From an uncultured bacterium (GTDB lineage: Bacteria; Bacteroidota; Bacteroidia; Chitinophagales; CAIODY01): DNA of 6,432 nucleotides. Under the pieces are notes generated by a model, which ran no database searches, was not told where the DNA came from, and worked only from the letters and a program-made list of their open reading frames with translations. Position 1 is the first letter of the stretch; every line of letters starts with the position of its first letter. Made by a program: the position numbers and the translations under genes. This document shows positions 5,539 to 6,432 of the stretch, piece by piece. The DNA lies in assembly GCA_903871715.1 (NCBI GenBank), contig CAIQHW010000581.1, positions 1 to 6,432 on the forward strand. Direction: 5' to 3'.

Positions 5539-6267
5539 TTAATCCGCCAATCGAATATTTTTTTCTGGCAAAATATTTTCTAATCTAAATTTTAAAAACA
5601 ACTGCGCCACAGCCACCACATCTTGTTTGCAGTATTTTTCGATGCGCTTCAAGTTATTTTCTTGATAATAAACTCTTGCCACATCTTTGCCTTCAATATC
5701 AGTTTTTGGCGAAGGAATATTCATTGCTGCAGCCAGCAATGCCAGTGAAGTGTAGTGTTTAAAATCGCCAAATTTCCAATAGCTTAAAGTATCAATTAAG
5801 TGTTCTACTTCAAAACTTTTTTTGCCCGCCAAATCAATGATTGGCGGCAACTGAATTTGATTAATCAACATGCGCCGAGCGATAAAAGGTACATCAAATT
5901 CTTTAATGTTGTGTCCGCAAATAAATCGAAAGACTTGTTGCTGATTCAGCATTTCTGCAAACTCTTCCAACAACATTTTTTCATCATCGCCGTAAAAAGA
6001 TTTTACACTAAAAATGCGTTCGCCATTTTCGATTTTAAATCGTCCCATCGAAATGCAAATGATTTTTGAAAACTCGGCATATACACCAGCTTTCATCGCA
6101 AACCCTTGCTCTGCGTCTATTTCCAGCTCATGCTTAATGAATTGAAACTTGTGCAACCATTGTTTTTGCAATGCTTCAGATAGTTGCGAATAATCGCTAA
6201 CCATCGGCACTGTTTCAATATCTATAAACAGAATTTTGTCAATCGAAATTTGTTGCAAATGCTTCAT
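5539..6267 (-). CDS. Predicted 3'-5' exonuclease related to the PolB exonuclease domain
   Basis: The 242-aa product has the three DEDD-type exonuclease motifs. Exo I is F-I-D16-I-E18-T-V-P near the N-terminus. Exo II is G-H-N-I-K-E-F-D125-V-P-F-I-A-R-R. Exo III is the tyrosine form, Tyr212-C-K-Q-Asp216. These carboxylates bind the two metal ions that remove nucleotides from the 3' end of DNA or RNA. The protein consists of the nuclease domain only, with no polymerase domain, matching the stand-alone family described as related to the exonuclease domain of PolB. Its cellular role (repair, proofreading in trans or RNA processing) is not settled and the neighbours give no hint. It is presumably cytoplasmic, as no signal peptide is seen. 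The ATG at 6265-6267 leaves 9 residues before the first core strand, and a full -7 element stands 22 bp upstream. Confidence 0.9.
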   Translation of the reverse strand: MKHLQQISIDKILFIDIETVPMVSDYSQLSEALQKQWLHKFQFIKHELEIDAEQGFAMKAGVYAEFSKIICISMGRFKIENGERIFSVKSFYGDDEKMLLEEFAEMLNQQQVFRFICGHNIKEFDVPFIARRMLINQIQLPPIIDLAGKKSFEVEHLIDTLSYWKFGDFKHYTSLALLAAAMNIPSPKTDIEGKDVARVYYQENNLKRIEKYCKQDVVAVAQLFLKFRLENILPEKNIRLAD

Positions 6268-6289
6268 GTTTTTTAATTTTATTGTGTTT

Positions 6290-6297
6290 CAAAATTA
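6290..6297 (-). promoter_or_regulatory. Candidate -7 promoter element for the exonuclease gene
   Basis: The minus strand reads TAATTTTG, matching TAnnTTTG, 22 bp before the ATG. No TTG is present at the normal -33 distance. The surroundings are very AT-rich, so a chance match is possible. The site is one half of an imperfect palindrome (6290-6308) whose other half, TTGTTTTG at 6301-6308 on the plus strand, could serve the glycosyltransferase gene with one mismatch. Confidence 0.35.
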
Positions 6298-6341
6298 ATA
6301 TTGTTTTGAAAAAATTGTTTCTTTGTTCAAATAAATTGTTG

Positions 6342-6432
6342 ATGAGAATTGTTGCCTTTCATTTATTAAATGATTTTAGCGGAAGCCCCAAAGTGCTGAA
6401 ACAACTGATAAAAGGATGGCATGCTAATGGAA
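6342..6432 (+). CDS. Probable glycosyltransferase, N-terminal fragment (runs off right edge)
   Basis: Thirty codons are visible, beginning M-R-I-V-A-F-H-L-L-N-D-F-S-G-S-P-K-V-L. This is a first beta-strand followed by a glycine/serine loop and a helix (K-V-L-K-Q-L-I-K-G-W), the typical start of GT-B-fold glycosyltransferases of the GT4/group 1 kind, where the loop contacts the acceptor and nucleotide-sugar. The H-L-x-x-D-F-S-G-S-P form is one I associate with Bacteroidota surface polysaccharide loci. The remainder, including the E-x7-E donor-binding motif, lies outside the window, so the family call is provisional. The ATG is preferred over the adjacent TTG codon because the M-R-I-V strand starts there. 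The gene is divergent from the exonuclease gene. Confidence 0.6.
   Translation, partial: MRIVAFHLLNDFSGSPKVLKQLIKGWHANG

Noticed and set aside
5800..6069. Plus-strand frame of 89 codons opposite the exonuclease
   Set aside because: It is antisense to the conserved Exo II region and shows no domain or start context.
1..6432. A new multi-gene defence, mobile or biosynthetic system
   Set aside because: Every gene but one belongs to a familiar housekeeping, cofactor, nuclease or secreted-protease family; strands alternate, and there are no transposase, integrase, tRNA, terminal repeats or CRISPR-like spaced repeats. The PolB-like exonuclease has no partner genes that would suggest a defence role.

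Overview
The window looks like an ordinary chromosomal stretch of an AT-rich member of the Bacteroidota, probably of the Chitinophagales/Sphingobacteriales type. Four things point there: a secreted M43 (cytophagalysin-type) protease ending in a type IX secretion (T9SS) sorting domain; a small outer-membrane-type protein that I associate with this phylum only; no Shine-Dalgarno-like G-rich tracts before the genes; and several copies of the phylum's promoter -7 element TAnnTTTG just upstream of gene starts. The genus cannot be fixed from this sequence alone.

Layout, left to right. Minus strand: the first 19 codons of a thioredoxin (1-59, running off the left edge), then an uncharacterised exported, probable beta-barrel protein (195-1025). 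Plus strand: an OsmC/Ohr-family peroxide-defence protein (1080-1487) and, 29 bp on, a class III sirtuin-type NAD-dependent deacylase (1517-2206), probably one transcript. Minus strand: a PaaD-like MIP18/zinc-ribbon protein (2222-2710), convergent with the sirtuin. Plus strand: pyridoxamine 5'-phosphate oxidase PdxH (2812-3447). Minus strand: the large T9SS-exported M43 metalloprotease (3488-5479) and a PolB-like 3'-5' exonuclease (5539-6267). Plus strand: the first 30 codons of a probable glycosyltransferase (6342 to the right edge).

The genes do not form one pathway. The region alternates short, often single-gene units: divergent pairs at about 1050, 2760 and 6300, and convergent pairs at about 2215 and 3480. 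There is a loose redox/cofactor flavour (thioredoxin, OsmC, NAD-dependent sirtuin, PLP synthesis, a metal-binding maturation-type protein), but no evidence of functional coupling beyond osmC-sirtuin co-transcription. No mobile element, CRISPR array, tRNA, rRNA, defence island or candidate new multi-gene system was seen.

The points most worth a second look are: the sirtuin lacks the zinc-binding cysteines; the PaaD-like gene stands apart from any paaABCE genes; the M43 protease has a possible cysteine-switch propeptide and two tandem Ig-like repeats; the outer-membrane-type protein has no known function; and the divergent gene pairs have compact, back-to-back promoter elements, two of them implying very short 5' leaders.
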